A DNA stretch of 64,000 nucleotides from JBJXHC01 sp046160825. GTDB taxonomy: Bacteria > Bacteroidota > Ignavibacteria > UBA10030 > UBA6906. The notes under the pieces are model-generated. The model worked only from the letters and a program-made list of their open reading frames with translations, had not been told where the DNA came from and made no database searches. The first letter of the stretch is position 1, and each line of letters starts with the position of its first letter. The translations under genes were made by a program, and so were the position numbers. Positions 25,817 to 34,696 of the stretch are shown here, piece by piece. The stretch lies in assembly GCA_046160825.1 (NCBI GenBank), contig JBJXHC010000037.1:1-64000 (forward strand), in the 5' to 3' direction.

Positions 25817-27058
25817 TCAATTCGCGCCTACCGATGCTCGCTCAGTATTCTTTCCGCGGTCGGTATCCGCAACAAGAAGCAAACAATTTCCGATTGCCCG
25901 TTCGCCGGTGGGGTCCGATGGTGAATTCACCACCCGTCCATTGATGACGAGCGTTGTCGATCCTCCGCCGTCGAGGTTGAGTCCTTGATAAATGCCGAGA
26001 CGTATCATCAAATCAGCGAACTCGGAAAGAGACATCCCGACAGTTCGTTGCTGCCTGCCGTCAACGGTGATGAAATAGAGCGTGGTGCTATCACTTGAGA
26101 ATCCCACCCCGGATCGGGGGTGTCGCTTTGAGAATATCGTTGCGCGCGGATCCTCTGGAAAATCCGATTGCTTGAACACATTCTTTCCATTCCGCACGAT
26201 TCTCGGCCAACCACCGACGAGCTCCTTCAATGGTCCGGAGTCCGGTAGCATAGCAAGAACAATGCGGAGCGAGTCTTCGTTCGATTGTGTGGAAAGTATT
26301 TCACCGCCGTATTCGGTCAATACGAGTCCACCCTCCGGGATGATACCGCCTTCGGGCGAGATCGAATTTTCTATTGATGTGCAGATCATCGTGTCACCGG
26401 CAGTGCGCGCAATTCGCACTGTAAGCTCACTCGTTTTTGTCAGACCATCAGGGACGGGCGTTTGTTTGCCAAAGTATCGGTTGTACAGCACAACGCCCCC
26501 GCGTCGTGGAATAATATTCACCCCCGCCAGTGCAATGGACAATCCGGCACGGCCAAGCACACTTCCATCAAACATGAATTGCTCGATTAGTGGTCGGCCA
26601 TCATGTGTGACGGCAAATTGGGAATTGGGGATATCGACAAATTCCGGTCGATGTCCGCGTGATCGGAATGCTTTTACAAATGATCCGCCAACAATGTGGT
26701 TGTTCTGAGCTTCCCCCGTACCCGGATTGAAATAATCACCATTGATGGCTACAGCGACATACTGGTCTGCATTACTCTTACGGATGGCGATAGAGCTTAC
26801 GGTTTCTCTGCCGAACAGTCGATCCTCAGCACACGCGCTCTCAATCCGTAATTCCGGATGCCCCACATTGATCTCGACGACATGAATACTCCACGGCCCA
26901 TCACGGTCAACAATAGTGCGATGAATAACCCCTGGCCGGATGACTTCAACACTGCTGCCACCGCGCGCAGGAAGCGGCTGTGTGGCAAGCCATCCCGCCC
27001 AGCAGAAGCAAAGGATAACGAGCAGTGAGTGTATTATACGATTGAGGGCTCGAGTCAT
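25817..27058 (-). CDS. exported phosphodiester glycosidase family protein (NAGPA-like)
   Basis: A 413-residue protein with an N-terminal signal (IIHSLLVILCFCWAGWLA). It carries the phosphodiester glycosidase domain (PF09992 type, as in N-acetylglucosamine-1-phosphodiester alpha-N-acetylglucosaminidase): VAVAINGDYFNPGTG near residue 100, LVGGWPRIVRNGK near 282, and the active-site-like GLNLDGGGSTTLVING followed by SDPTGERAIGNCLLLV near 365-395. It probably cleaves sugar-phosphate diester links in cell-surface material in the periplasm. The gene stands 40 bases upstream of the SPFH gene on the same strand. Confidence 0.85.
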   Translation of the reverse strand: MTRALNRIIHSLLVILCFCWAGWLATQPLPARGGSSVEVIRPGVIHRTIVDRDGPWSIHVVEINVGHPELRIESACAEDRLFGRETVSSIAIRKSNADQYVAVAINGDYFNPGTGEAQNNHIVGGSFVKAFRSRGHRPEFVDIPNSQFAVTHDGRPLIEQFMFDGSVLGRAGLSIALAGVNIIPRRGGVVLYNRYFGKQTPVPDGLTKTSELTVRIARTAGDTMICTSIENSISPEGGIIPEGGLVLTEYGGEILSTQSNEDSLRIVLAMLPDSGPLKELVGGWPRIVRNGKNVFKQSDFPEDPRATIFSKRHPRSGVGFSSDSTTLYFITVDGRQQRTVGMSLSEFADLMIRLGIYQGLNLDGGGSTTLVINGRVVNSPSDPTGERAIGNCLLLVADTDRGKNTERASVGAN

Positions 27059-27159
27059 GCGGACAACATAATATCAGATAATAACTTAGCCAAGACGGCA
27101 GGGAAAAGCAAGTGTTCAGCCGTACCCCTGCCCGGTCTTTGTATCACGACAGAAAGACA

Positions 27160-27184
27160 AAACCCGGATGAGTTGTCCGGGTTT
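27160..27184 (-). terminator. intrinsic terminator of the M2 peptidase gene
   Basis: On the minus strand AAACCCGGA and TCCGGGTTT form a 9-bp stem with a 7-base loop, followed by TTGTCTTTCT. It begins 25 bases beyond the stop at 27209. Confidence 0.75.
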
Positions 27185-27208
27185 GATGAGCAGCGATCCG
27201 GCAAGAGA

Positions 27209-28378
27209 TTACAGTTCCGTCAACGTATGCGTGCGTCCCTTGTTTGCCGTTTTCAAATATTCCATCAATGGTTGATAATACTCGAGCATTGCTCGAGCAC
27301 TGAGGCCTTCTCCCGTCTTTTCCTTCAGCACAACTCTCCAGTCTCTGCTCGCACCCGGACGCATGATGCTTTGCAGAAACGCTCCGACCTCTTTGTTGCC
27401 GGAGTAGTTGCAGTTGTTGGGATCCTGCTTGAGAATATTCTTTGCGATATGGCCGTGGAGTTGAAACTTCAGTATGCATGAAAGCGCGTAGTCATAGTAT
27501 TGTGCCGCATCGTCGTTGACGTATGTTTTGGTCGCGGCATCGCAGTACTCCACGCCCCGTGCCGTCGGCGGAACGACCCCCTGATACTTTTGCACGTATT
27601 CCCACCAGCGCGCGTTGTATTGATCTTTCGGGAGGTTCTGTTCATACAAGTCGTGCTCGAAATGCGACATCGTACCGGTCGAGAAGGGGATGAAGACAAG
27701 GGAACGGCTGGAGAGCGCGTCGTTCAACAACCATTGCACCTGATCGATCTTCACGTCAGTTGAGAGCAAGCCAAGCTCCTCAAGGTATGCGCGCTGGGAC
27801 GAAGCAAGGTCCATCAGATCACCCATGCCCTCGTGGTAACTCCGGTTCGCTCCTTCACGAAGGACCAGCGGGACATCGGGCATCGAGTATTCGATGTAGT
27901 AATAAATATGACCCAGCTCGTGATGCGTTGTGCCGAACCAATCAGCGTTCGGGATAACACTCATCAGCGAACGGTAATCATCCTGTAGATCCAGATGCCA
28001 GGCAGATGCATAATTATTTTTCTTGCGGGGAGTGCCCACTGGAACCGGGTAAAGGTCCGATTTCTCCCAGAAATTCTGCTTCATGGCAGGAAAGCCGATG
28101 CTCACATAGAACTTCTCGGCCTGTTGCACGATCCACTCCGCCGATTTGTCTTTGAAGAGTGCATCCAGATCGACCGCCCTGATAATGCCCGGCCAGTTTT
28201 GGCCCCAGCGGTTTGATGTCCAATGTGCCGGAAGCATTTCTGGAACAGGCTGATTGTATCGCTTTGCCAATTCATAGCGAGCCCATGTGTGAAGTTCGAT
28301 ACACAGTGGCCGCAGTTCACGCACAAGTTGATCCATCAACGCCATCATCTCCTGTGTCGTCATGCCGTAATCGGCCAC
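27209..28378 (-). CDS. M2 (angiotensin-converting enzyme type) peptidase, N-terminally truncated
   Basis: A 389-residue zinc dipeptidyl carboxypeptidase. The active site HHELGH (HExxH, about residues 152-157) is followed by LREGANRSYHEGMGDLMDLA with the third zinc ligand Glu. PAHWTSNRWGQNWPG near 52 and SRSLVFIPFSTG near 222 also match the family. Bacterial M2 enzymes are normally about 600-700 residues with a signal peptide. Here the first 200 or so residues and any signal are missing. The GTG at 28378 falls inside the domain, and the open frame upstream shows no M2 sequence. The 5' part was probably lost by deletion next to the M16 terminator, so this may be a pseudogene. Confidence 0.75.
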   Translation of the reverse strand: MADYGMTTQEMMALMDQLVRELRPLCIELHTWARYELAKRYNQPVPEMLPAHWTSNRWGQNWPGIIRAVDLDALFKDKSAEWIVQQAEKFYVSIGFPAMKQNFWEKSDLYPVPVGTPRKKNNYASAWHLDLQDDYRSLMSVIPNADWFGTTHHELGHIYYYIEYSMPDVPLVLREGANRSYHEGMGDLMDLASSQRAYLEELGLLSTDVKIDQVQWLLNDALSSRSLVFIPFSTGTMSHFEHDLYEQNLPKDQYNARWWEYVQKYQGVVPPTARGVEYCDAATKTYVNDDAAQYYDYALSCILKFQLHGHIAKNILKQDPNNCNYSGNKEVGAFLQSIMRPGASRDWRVVLKEKTGEGLSARAMLEYYQPLMEYLKTANKGRTHTLTEL

Positions 28379-28483
28379 CTGGAATAAACTCCTATGTGAA
28401 ACGGTTGATTGACAATCGGGATGGAGTTGAAAGCGTGAACATGGTACGGAAGGGGTAAGGGAAATGCAAGAAACCTAAAGGGA

Positions 28484-28500
28484 GCCCGGTGATGCCGGGC
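28484..28500 (-). terminator. intrinsic terminator of the M16 gene pair
   Basis: GCCCGG (28484-28489) and CCGGGC (28495-28500) form a 6-bp stem with a 5-base loop. On the minus strand it is followed by TCCCTTTAGGTTTC and lies 16 bases after the stop at 28516. Confidence 0.55.
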
Positions 28501-28515
28501 CCCCAAACAAGAACA

Positions 28516-29901
28516 TTATCCAATCACTTTCCCATACGGTGCAACCTGTTTCTGAATCTTCTTCTTGTCACCCGCAATGACAATCAGCATCTCCTCATCA
28601 CGAATGTACTTTGCAGTCAAGTCGCGCACCTGTTCTGGCGTGACAGAATAAATCGTCTTGACGTAGTCGGTCAGATAACTGTCGGGCAAGCCGTGAAGTT
28701 GCAGGAACGATAACTGGTTGATGATCCCCGCGGCAGACGAATTCTGCAGCACGAACACACCGGCCAGATAATTCTGGATTCCTTTCAGTTCCTCGGCGGT
28801 CGGGGCCTCCTTTTGCAGGCGGTCGATCTCGAAGAATATTTCCTTCAGGGAGGGACCGGTAACATCCGTTGTAACGCTGGCGAACTGCACCCAGTACGCA
28901 TCCCGGTAACGCGACGAGATTGAGCTGTTGGGTGAATATGTATACCCCTTGTCTTCACGGATATTGGAAGTGATGCGCGAGCCGAATGATCCACCAAGAA
29001 GCGCGTTGGTCACGGTCAGCGCGCGGTAATCAGGATCGGATGGATTGATTGTCGGCAGACCAATGTACACCGTGGACTGCGGTGCGCCGGGCCGGTCGAT
29101 GAGATGGATTTCCTTCTTCGATAGTGGCTTTGGGATATTGGCCGCAGGTTCCGGTCCATGCTTCCAGGCGCCGAATGCCTTGCGGATCGCATCTTCCATC
29201 TTTGTAGCATCGAACTTTCCGGCAACATAGACGTGGGTTCGCGCCGCGCCGAAATTACTCTCATAAAATCCGCGCACGTATTGTATTGTGTACGACTCAA
29301 GCATGGTCTCCGTGGGATAGAGTCTGCCATACGGGTGGTCGCCGTACATCAGTGTGCGGAACTTCTCCAGCGCAATTGAGTTCGGATCGGTCTTCTCGAT
29401 GCTGAGTTGACGCATGCGGTCGTTCTTCAGGCGCGCCAGTTCTGATTCCGGGAAGCTGGGATTGCATAGAATATCGGCAATGAGAGCAACCATTTCCGGC
29501 CCGAATTCCGAAAGCACGTCGCCGTCAATATTTGTCTGGTCTGGCCCAACGGCAATGGAAACACTGCCACCGAGTTTAGCCGCGTCTTTAGCAATCTGCT
29601 TTGCGTTGCGGGTCGTTGTTCCTTCCTTCATCAGGTCGCCCATAATGTCAGCGAGCCAGACTTCGTTCGGTGCTTCATGCACGTTGCCTGTATTCACAAC
29701 GGCGCGGATGGCAGCCTTTGGAAGAGTGCCGTATTGGACGAGCACAACAGTCAGCCCGTTATCAAGTGTGAATGTGGATTTTGCCGGGAGCGTAAAGTCC
29801 TTGGGCGTTGAACCTTCCGGCGGCGTTTGCTTCTGGGCGATTGCCGCACCGGCAACAAACAGCGCGAGAACGAGCGTGCCGAGAATGTGTTTAGTTCGCA
29901 T
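28516..29901 (-). CDS. M16 peptidase family protein, non-catalytic partner
   Basis: A 461-residue exported protein (signal HILGTLVLALFVAGAAIAQ). It has the M16 fold: DNGLTVVLVQYGTLP near 50, VYVAGKFDATKM near 215, and the substrate-side arginine-tyrosine segment GSFGSRITSNIREDKGYTY near 325-343. The zinc motif HxxEH is absent; the aligned position reads LADIM. Such subunits pair with a catalytic M16 protein, as in the gene directly upstream, which it overlaps by 11 bases. The pair is probably a periplasmic heterodimeric peptidase. A second pair of the same design lies at 57054-59777. Confidence 0.85.
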   Translation of the reverse strand: MRTKHILGTLVLALFVAGAAIAQKQTPPEGSTPKDFTLPAKSTFTLDNGLTVVLVQYGTLPKAAIRAVVNTGNVHEAPNEVWLADIMGDLMKEGTTTRNAKQIAKDAAKLGGSVSIAVGPDQTNIDGDVLSEFGPEMVALIADILCNPSFPESELARLKNDRMRQLSIEKTDPNSIALEKFRTLMYGDHPYGRLYPTETMLESYTIQYVRGFYESNFGAARTHVYVAGKFDATKMEDAIRKAFGAWKHGPEPAANIPKPLSKKEIHLIDRPGAPQSTVYIGLPTINPSDPDYRALTVTNALLGGSFGSRITSNIREDKGYTYSPNSSISSRYRDAYWVQFASVTTDVTGPSLKEIFFEIDRLQKEAPTAEELKGIQNYLAGVFVLQNSSAAGIINQLSFLQLHGLPDSYLTDYVKTIYSVTPEQVRDLTAKYIRDEEMLIVIAGDKKKIQKQVAPYGKVIG

Positions 29902-31288
29902 ACTTGCGCTCCTCTTTGCTTAAGACCTTGGTTGGATTGACAGTCAGGATCGTCTGGTTTGTCCGGCGAAGATACTCCTGCGCCGTCTTCTGAATTAATT
30001 CCGGCGTCACCTTGTTGATCATTTCTTCAATGGTGTTAATCCGGGCTGGATCGTCATCGAACAAAGCGAACGACGCGAGCAAGTCGGCACGACCGAAGCC
30101 GAAGGTACTGTTCACCTCGTTATAAAAAGCAGAGCGGAATTTTATCTTCGCACGTTCCAATGCCTCTTTGTCAACAGGTGTGGTCCGAAGCTTTTCAATC
30201 ACTCCTTCCATGACGTTCCTGATCGAGTCGGCGGGAGTGGTGTTATCATGGAAGAGATAGCCCATCCACAACATGGGACCGTTGTAGTTGAACATGTTGC
30301 CCAGTAGGTTGATACCCCCATCGACGGAACTGGAATAGCCCCGCTCCTGAACGAGCGCTTCGCGCAACATGCTGTCGTCTCCCTGTAATAGGAGTTGATC
30401 GATCACCCCCATTGCAAAATACTCCGGTGTGTTTCGCTCAGGCATGTGATACGCGAAGGAAAGCGCCGGCTGACTTGCAAGTGAATCGTCCTTGCTGAAT
30501 TGTTTCGGCTGTTCCTGGCGCGGCTCACTCAGGTCGGGTTTCTGCGGCTGCTCCACGGATGGAATGGCGGCAAAGTATTTTTCGATTAACTGTTTGGCGT
30601 CTGCCGTTTCAAAATCACCGACGACAACAAGTACGGCATTGTTCGGTGAGTAATATGTTTTGAAGAATGATTGCACGTCTTCGAGTGTCGCAGCATCCAG
30701 GTCGGCAAGGTCGCCGTAGAAATTGTGAGCGTTGTACCAGTTGGTGTTCGCGTACTGTGGCATATCGAGCCACGGGAATCCGCCGTACGGCTGGTTGAGC
30801 ACATTCACTTTTACCTCGTTCTTGACAACACCCTGCTGGTTCGTCAGGTTTGCCTGGGTAATGTCCAATCCCTTCATCCGGTCGGCTTCCGCCCAGAGAA
30901 TGGTTTCCAGTTTGTGTGCCGGGACGATTTGAAAATAATTGGTAAAGTCGAACCGCGTCGAACCGTTGAGTACGCCGCCGTTCTTCTGGACAAGCTTGAT
31001 GAATTCCATCTTGCCGAGATTATCGGAACCCTGGAACATCATGTGCTCGAACAGGTGCGCAAAACCCGTCCGGTCCTTCGGCTCAATGCGGAAGCCGATG
31101 TTGTAATAAACGGCAACCACGGCTGTCGGTGCTGTCTTGTCCGGGGAGAGGACAACCTTCAACCCGTTGGACAGTTTGTAGTATTCAACGGGCACTGTGT
31201 AACCCGTCGATTCTCCTTTAGGACTTGAGCAGGACAAGACTGCAAGCGCCAAACACCCAAGAATTGTTGGGAGGATGGGATTCCTCAT
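29891..31288 (-). CDS. M16 zinc peptidase, catalytic subunit, probable lipoprotein
   Basis: A 465-residue protein with a lipoprotein-type leader ending VLSC (Cys20). The inverted zinc motif HLFEH lies at 78-82 (FAHLFEHMMFQGS), with the downstream glutamate in QGVVKNEVKVNV near 153-164. YYSPNNAVLVVVGDF near 219 is the usual strand of the family. It should degrade peptides in the periplasm together with the non-catalytic subunit encoded downstream, whose start overlaps its stop. Confidence 0.88.
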   Translation of the reverse strand: MRNPILPTILGCLALAVLSCSSPKGESTGYTVPVEYYKLSNGLKVVLSPDKTAPTAVVAVYYNIGFRIEPKDRTGFAHLFEHMMFQGSDNLGKMEFIKLVQKNGGVLNGSTRFDFTNYFQIVPAHKLETILWAEADRMKGLDITQANLTNQQGVVKNEVKVNVLNQPYGGFPWLDMPQYANTNWYNAHNFYGDLADLDAATLEDVQSFFKTYYSPNNAVLVVVGDFETADAKQLIEKYFAAIPSVEQPQKPDLSEPRQEQPKQFSKDDSLASQPALSFAYHMPERNTPEYFAMGVIDQLLLQGDDSMLREALVQERGYSSSVDGGINLLGNMFNYNGPMLWMGYLFHDNTTPADSIRNVMEGVIEKLRTTPVDKEALERAKIKFRSAFYNEVNSTFGFGRADLLASFALFDDDPARINTIEEMINKVTPELIQKTAQEYLRRTNQTILTVNPTKVLSKEERKYAN

Positions 31289-31446
31289 GAAAACCTCCGA
31301 TGAGATGAATGGAATGAAGTGTGGACATCACCCGAACATGACCGACGTGAAGGAGGGAGGATATCACACCACCAGGGATAAAAATACTTCAACAGATACG
31401 GAGGGGAAGGGTTTTTGTTGCGGAGTCAGTCCAGGATCCGGATGAC

Positions 31447-33594
31447 CTACAGCATTCCACTCCGTTTCCGGATGAACCACTCAACCGCAAACAATGTCAC
31501 AATGAGGGCGAGCATATACTGCCAATTCCAGAGCTCAAGACGGGTTGTGTCCAATACCTCCTCCGGTTTAAACGTGGGTTGCGTTGCAAGATCGGAAGGA
31601 AGACCGCCGATGTCGTCCGGTGAATAGTACTTCCCTCCGGTGCGCGAAGCAAGAAGCCGGAGCAATGAAATATTCATTTTTGTATCCAGGAACTCAAGGT
31701 TGAGTTCACCCACAGAAAATCGCCCGCGATCTTCACCGAGCGGTTGTCCATCAAGGGCCGCAACAGCGCGATAGGAATAATCCCCCACAGCAAGTCCGTC
31801 GATTGTTCCTTCGTACCTTCCGTTACCGATGGGTCTAAGAAGCGTCTCGAATTCTCGATTATCCTGTATTGCAGTTACGCGTAGTTGCGCGCTCTCCACC
31901 GGTCGACCGCTTGCATCGTATACCTGGCCGAGAAATTCCACCGGCTCGCCGTGTGTGTAGATGTCTTTTGATGGTGCGACCTTCACGGGTTTGTTGTCTT
32001 CGCGCGTCGTCAGCCAACGGATACTATTGGCAAGCAACGCAGAGAGGAGTTTTTCTGTGTCGGGCGTTCCTTGTGCCATCAACCGCCAGCGCCACACACC
32101 GTAGCCAAGAATTGCCATGGACTTCTGCCTGTTCACGTTACGGATGATCATCAGCGGATCGGGGGTGGCCACATTCATGATGCGAATATTTCCAAGCACC
32201 ACGGCTTCGGGTCGTGCCTTGTATCGCGATTGTTTGCTGAAGATGGGAGGAAGTCGGTCCCAGGCCCCCTCAATGCCGCCATTCAAGATCGGGTGATTCT
32301 TTTGCGTGCCCGAAGGTTGGAGAAAAATGAGTTGCTCGATCGCGCTTGATGGTGACGGAATAAATGGGAGCGACGGGCCAAGTGTACGAAGTCGGCCATC
32401 GTCCACACCCTTACCATCTATGAAGAACAGTGGCTTACCCGCATCCAACGCCGCGACGCGAACGAGTTCCAGAGTTTGCATGTCCGTCGTTGTGGTCGGG
32501 AGTCCGATCAGCATAAGACAGTCAGCAGAATCGAGCGCCGCCCGGTTCGGTGTTTCTCCGTACCATCCGCCCAACGGGCGCTGGGCGAAAGATCGGACAG
32601 CGATATTCTTTTCTTCTGCAAGCGTTTGTTCGAGAATGGAAAAATCTGGCCCGGGAAGTCCCAGTAATACAACGCGCAACTTGCTCTTGAGTATGCGCGC
32701 AAAGAATGACTTCCGATTGTTGTCTGTTGTCAGTTCACCCTCAATTCCTGAAACACGAAGAGTGAATTTCTTCATCCCTTCTCCTTCGGGTGTGTAGGGG
32801 AGCGACACCGGATATTCGCGCGTCCCATCCTGTAGTGCAAGGGTTGCGCGCTTGAGTTCTTTGTTCCCCTCCATCAATACCACGTCGACATTCTTGCCGC
32901 CGAATCCGGAGCTTTTGATGGTAACGTCCACAGGTGTCTCGACGTCACTGTAGACAAGGCTATTCGTCACGACTTTGGTAATGAGAACATCCCGTTGCTC
33001 TGAGGAATCACCGATGCCGACCGTGTAAATGGGTATGCCGAGTTTCTCGGCTTCATAGAGCGGATTCTGTCCGAGGTTGAACGCGCCATCCGTGACGAGC
33101 ACTGCTGCGCGGATGTTGTTGCGCTCTTTTTGTTCGCCAAGCTGCTTCAATGCGGACGAGATATCCGTGGCTTCCTCGCTGAGTGCAAGCGAATCCAGGC
33201 CATCGTGCTCCGTCAAACGAGCGCCAAACGTATGCCAGTGAAGTTCCGTATTGCCGGCAAGCCGGTTCATGGAGGAATGGTGAACTACAGACGAGAGGAT
33301 TTGCCCGCGATCACCATCCTTGTCCTGTATCTGCATGCTTCGACTGTCGTCAATAAGCACGGCCACTCCCGGCGGTCGCATGAACGATCTCACAAGGCTG
33401 AGCAACGGCTCAAAGATAAGAATGAGAACGAGCGACAGCGCTGCGGCACGCAGAGCGGTCAGGAGAAATCTTTTCCAGCGGGGAATGGGAGGGAGTGTTG
33501 TGCGGTAGTAGTATGTGGCAACCGCGCACGCGGCAACAACAAGAAGGATGATGAAAAGAACAGAGATGCTGAAATCAATATTGATGTTGGGCAT
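31447..33594 (-). CDS. membrane-anchored VWA-domain protein
   Basis: A 715-residue protein. Two N-terminal membrane segments (about 8-28 and 42-65) are followed by a von Willebrand A domain (VAVLIDDSRSMQIQD, with a metal-site DxSxS variant; ADMIDAS-like VLVTDGAFNLG near 167). A region with a class-I-amidotransferase-like fold (LRVVLLGLPGPDFSILEQ near 307, LMLIGLPT near 363) and beta-sandwich sequence follow. A C-terminal membrane span (YMLALIVTLFAVEWFIRKR) closes it. This is the architecture of large BatA-like proteins that work with a MoxR ATPase, and moxR is the gene directly upstream. No DUF58 gene is present between them. Confidence 0.8.
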   Translation of the reverse strand: MPNINIDFSISVLFIILLVVAACAVATYYYRTTLPPIPRWKRFLLTALRAAALSLVLILIFEPLLSLVRSFMRPPGVAVLIDDSRSMQIQDKDGDRGQILSSVVHHSSMNRLAGNTELHWHTFGARLTEHDGLDSLALSEEATDISSALKQLGEQKERNNIRAAVLVTDGAFNLGQNPLYEAEKLGIPIYTVGIGDSSEQRDVLITKVVTNSLVYSDVETPVDVTIKSSGFGGKNVDVVLMEGNKELKRATLALQDGTREYPVSLPYTPEGEGMKKFTLRVSGIEGELTTDNNRKSFFARILKSKLRVVLLGLPGPDFSILEQTLAEEKNIAVRSFAQRPLGGWYGETPNRAALDSADCLMLIGLPTTTTDMQTLELVRVAALDAGKPLFFIDGKGVDDGRLRTLGPSLPFIPSPSSAIEQLIFLQPSGTQKNHPILNGGIEGAWDRLPPIFSKQSRYKARPEAVVLGNIRIMNVATPDPLMIIRNVNRQKSMAILGYGVWRWRLMAQGTPDTEKLLSALLANSIRWLTTREDNKPVKVAPSKDIYTHGEPVEFLGQVYDASGRPVESAQLRVTAIQDNREFETLLRPIGNGRYEGTIDGLAVGDYSYRAVAALDGQPLGEDRGRFSVGELNLEFLDTKMNISLLRLLASRTGGKYYSPDDIGGLPSDLATQPTFKPEEVLDTTRLELWNWQYMLALIVTLFAVEWFIRKRSGML

Positions 33595-33678
33595 GAGGAT
33601 GATGTCGGATTGAGGATCTGGCCCTTCGGATGATTGCGGGAAGTCTTCACCGAAATCGTCAACCCGGATTCCTGTTGC

Positions 33679-34680
33679 CTACGCGGTTTCCTTGACAAGA
33701 CGCTCAACGATGTCGATCGTCGAGACGCCGTCGGCTTCAGCATTGAAGTTCGGCACGATGCGATGACGTAACACAGGCCCGGCCATCTGTCGCACGTCGT
33801 CAATGTCGGGTGTGTGACGGCCAGAGAGAATCGCACGCGTCTTCGCTCCAAGAATAAGATACTGGGAGGCGCGCGGCCCGGCTCCCCAACTCAACCAGTC
33901 TTTAATGAACTGTGGCGCTGTCTCACTCTTCGGGCGCGTGCGCGTGGCAAGTCGGACCGCAAATTCGATCACATTGTCCGCTACAGGCACTTTGCGCACG
34001 AGTTCCTGGTACGCCATAATCTGATTTCCCGTCAGGACATGCGACAGTGTGGGCGCAAACTGGCTCGTTGTGGCTTTGACGATTTGTACTTCCTCGGACA
34101 TTTTCGGGTAGTCGAGCCAGAGGTTGAACATGAAACGATCCAGTTGTGCCTCCGGAAGCGGGTACGTGCCTTCCTGCTCAATGGGGTTCTGTGTTGCCAG
34201 AACAAAGAACGGTTCCTGTAACGTGTATGTTTGTCCAGCCGCAGTGACACGGTGTTCCTGCATGGCCTCAAGTAATGCCGCCTGCGTCTTGGGCGGAGTG
34301 CGATTGATTTCATCCGCCAGAACAATGTTGGCGAAGACGGGGCCCTGAATAAACTTGAACGATTTTGCCCCGGAGGTGACATTCTCCTCGATGATTTCTG
34401 TGCCTGTAATGTCGCTCGGCATCAGGTCGGGGGTGAACTGAATGCGGTTGAATTTCAGATCGAGCACCTGCGCAAGGGTCCGAATCAATAACGTCTTCGC
34501 AAGTCCGGGTACGCCGACAAGCAGACAATGGCCACGCGCGAGCAACGAGATCAAGAGTTGCTCGACGATCATCTCCTGTCCGACAATGACCTTGGCAATT
34601 TCTTTTCGCAGCATCTCGTAGGAGTTCTTCAACTCATGCGCAGCATCCACATCATTCATCTTTTCCACGGTTTTGGACAA
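33679..34680 (-). CDS. MoxR-family AAA+ ATPase
   Basis: A 333-residue ATPase. Walker A is GVPGLAKT (about 55-62), Walker B LADEINRTPPKTQAALLEAM near 122-141, sensor 1 is FVLATQNPIEQEGTYPLPEAQ and the arginine finger region is LDRFMF. The TTG at 34680 is chosen because AGGAG sits six bases upstream (34688-34692); an ATG at 34659 is the alternative. MoxR ATPases act as chaperones that insert metals or assemble complexes with VWA partners; the next gene encodes one. It follows the SurA-like gene by 16 bases. Confidence 0.87.
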   Translation of the reverse strand: MSKTVEKMNDVDAAHELKNSYEMLRKEIAKVIVGQEMIVEQLLISLLARGHCLLVGVPGLAKTLLIRTLAQVLDLKFNRIQFTPDLMPSDITGTEIIEENVTSGAKSFKFIQGPVFANIVLADEINRTPPKTQAALLEAMQEHRVTAAGQTYTLQEPFFVLATQNPIEQEGTYPLPEAQLDRFMFNLWLDYPKMSEEVQIVKATTSQFAPTLSHVLTGNQIMAYQELVRKVPVADNVIEFAVRLATRTRPKSETAPQFIKDWLSWGAGPRASQYLILGAKTRAILSGRHTPDIDDVRQMAGPVLRHRIVPNFNAEADGVSTIDIVERLVKETA

Positions 34681-34696
34681 CGTAAGCTCCTGTATC

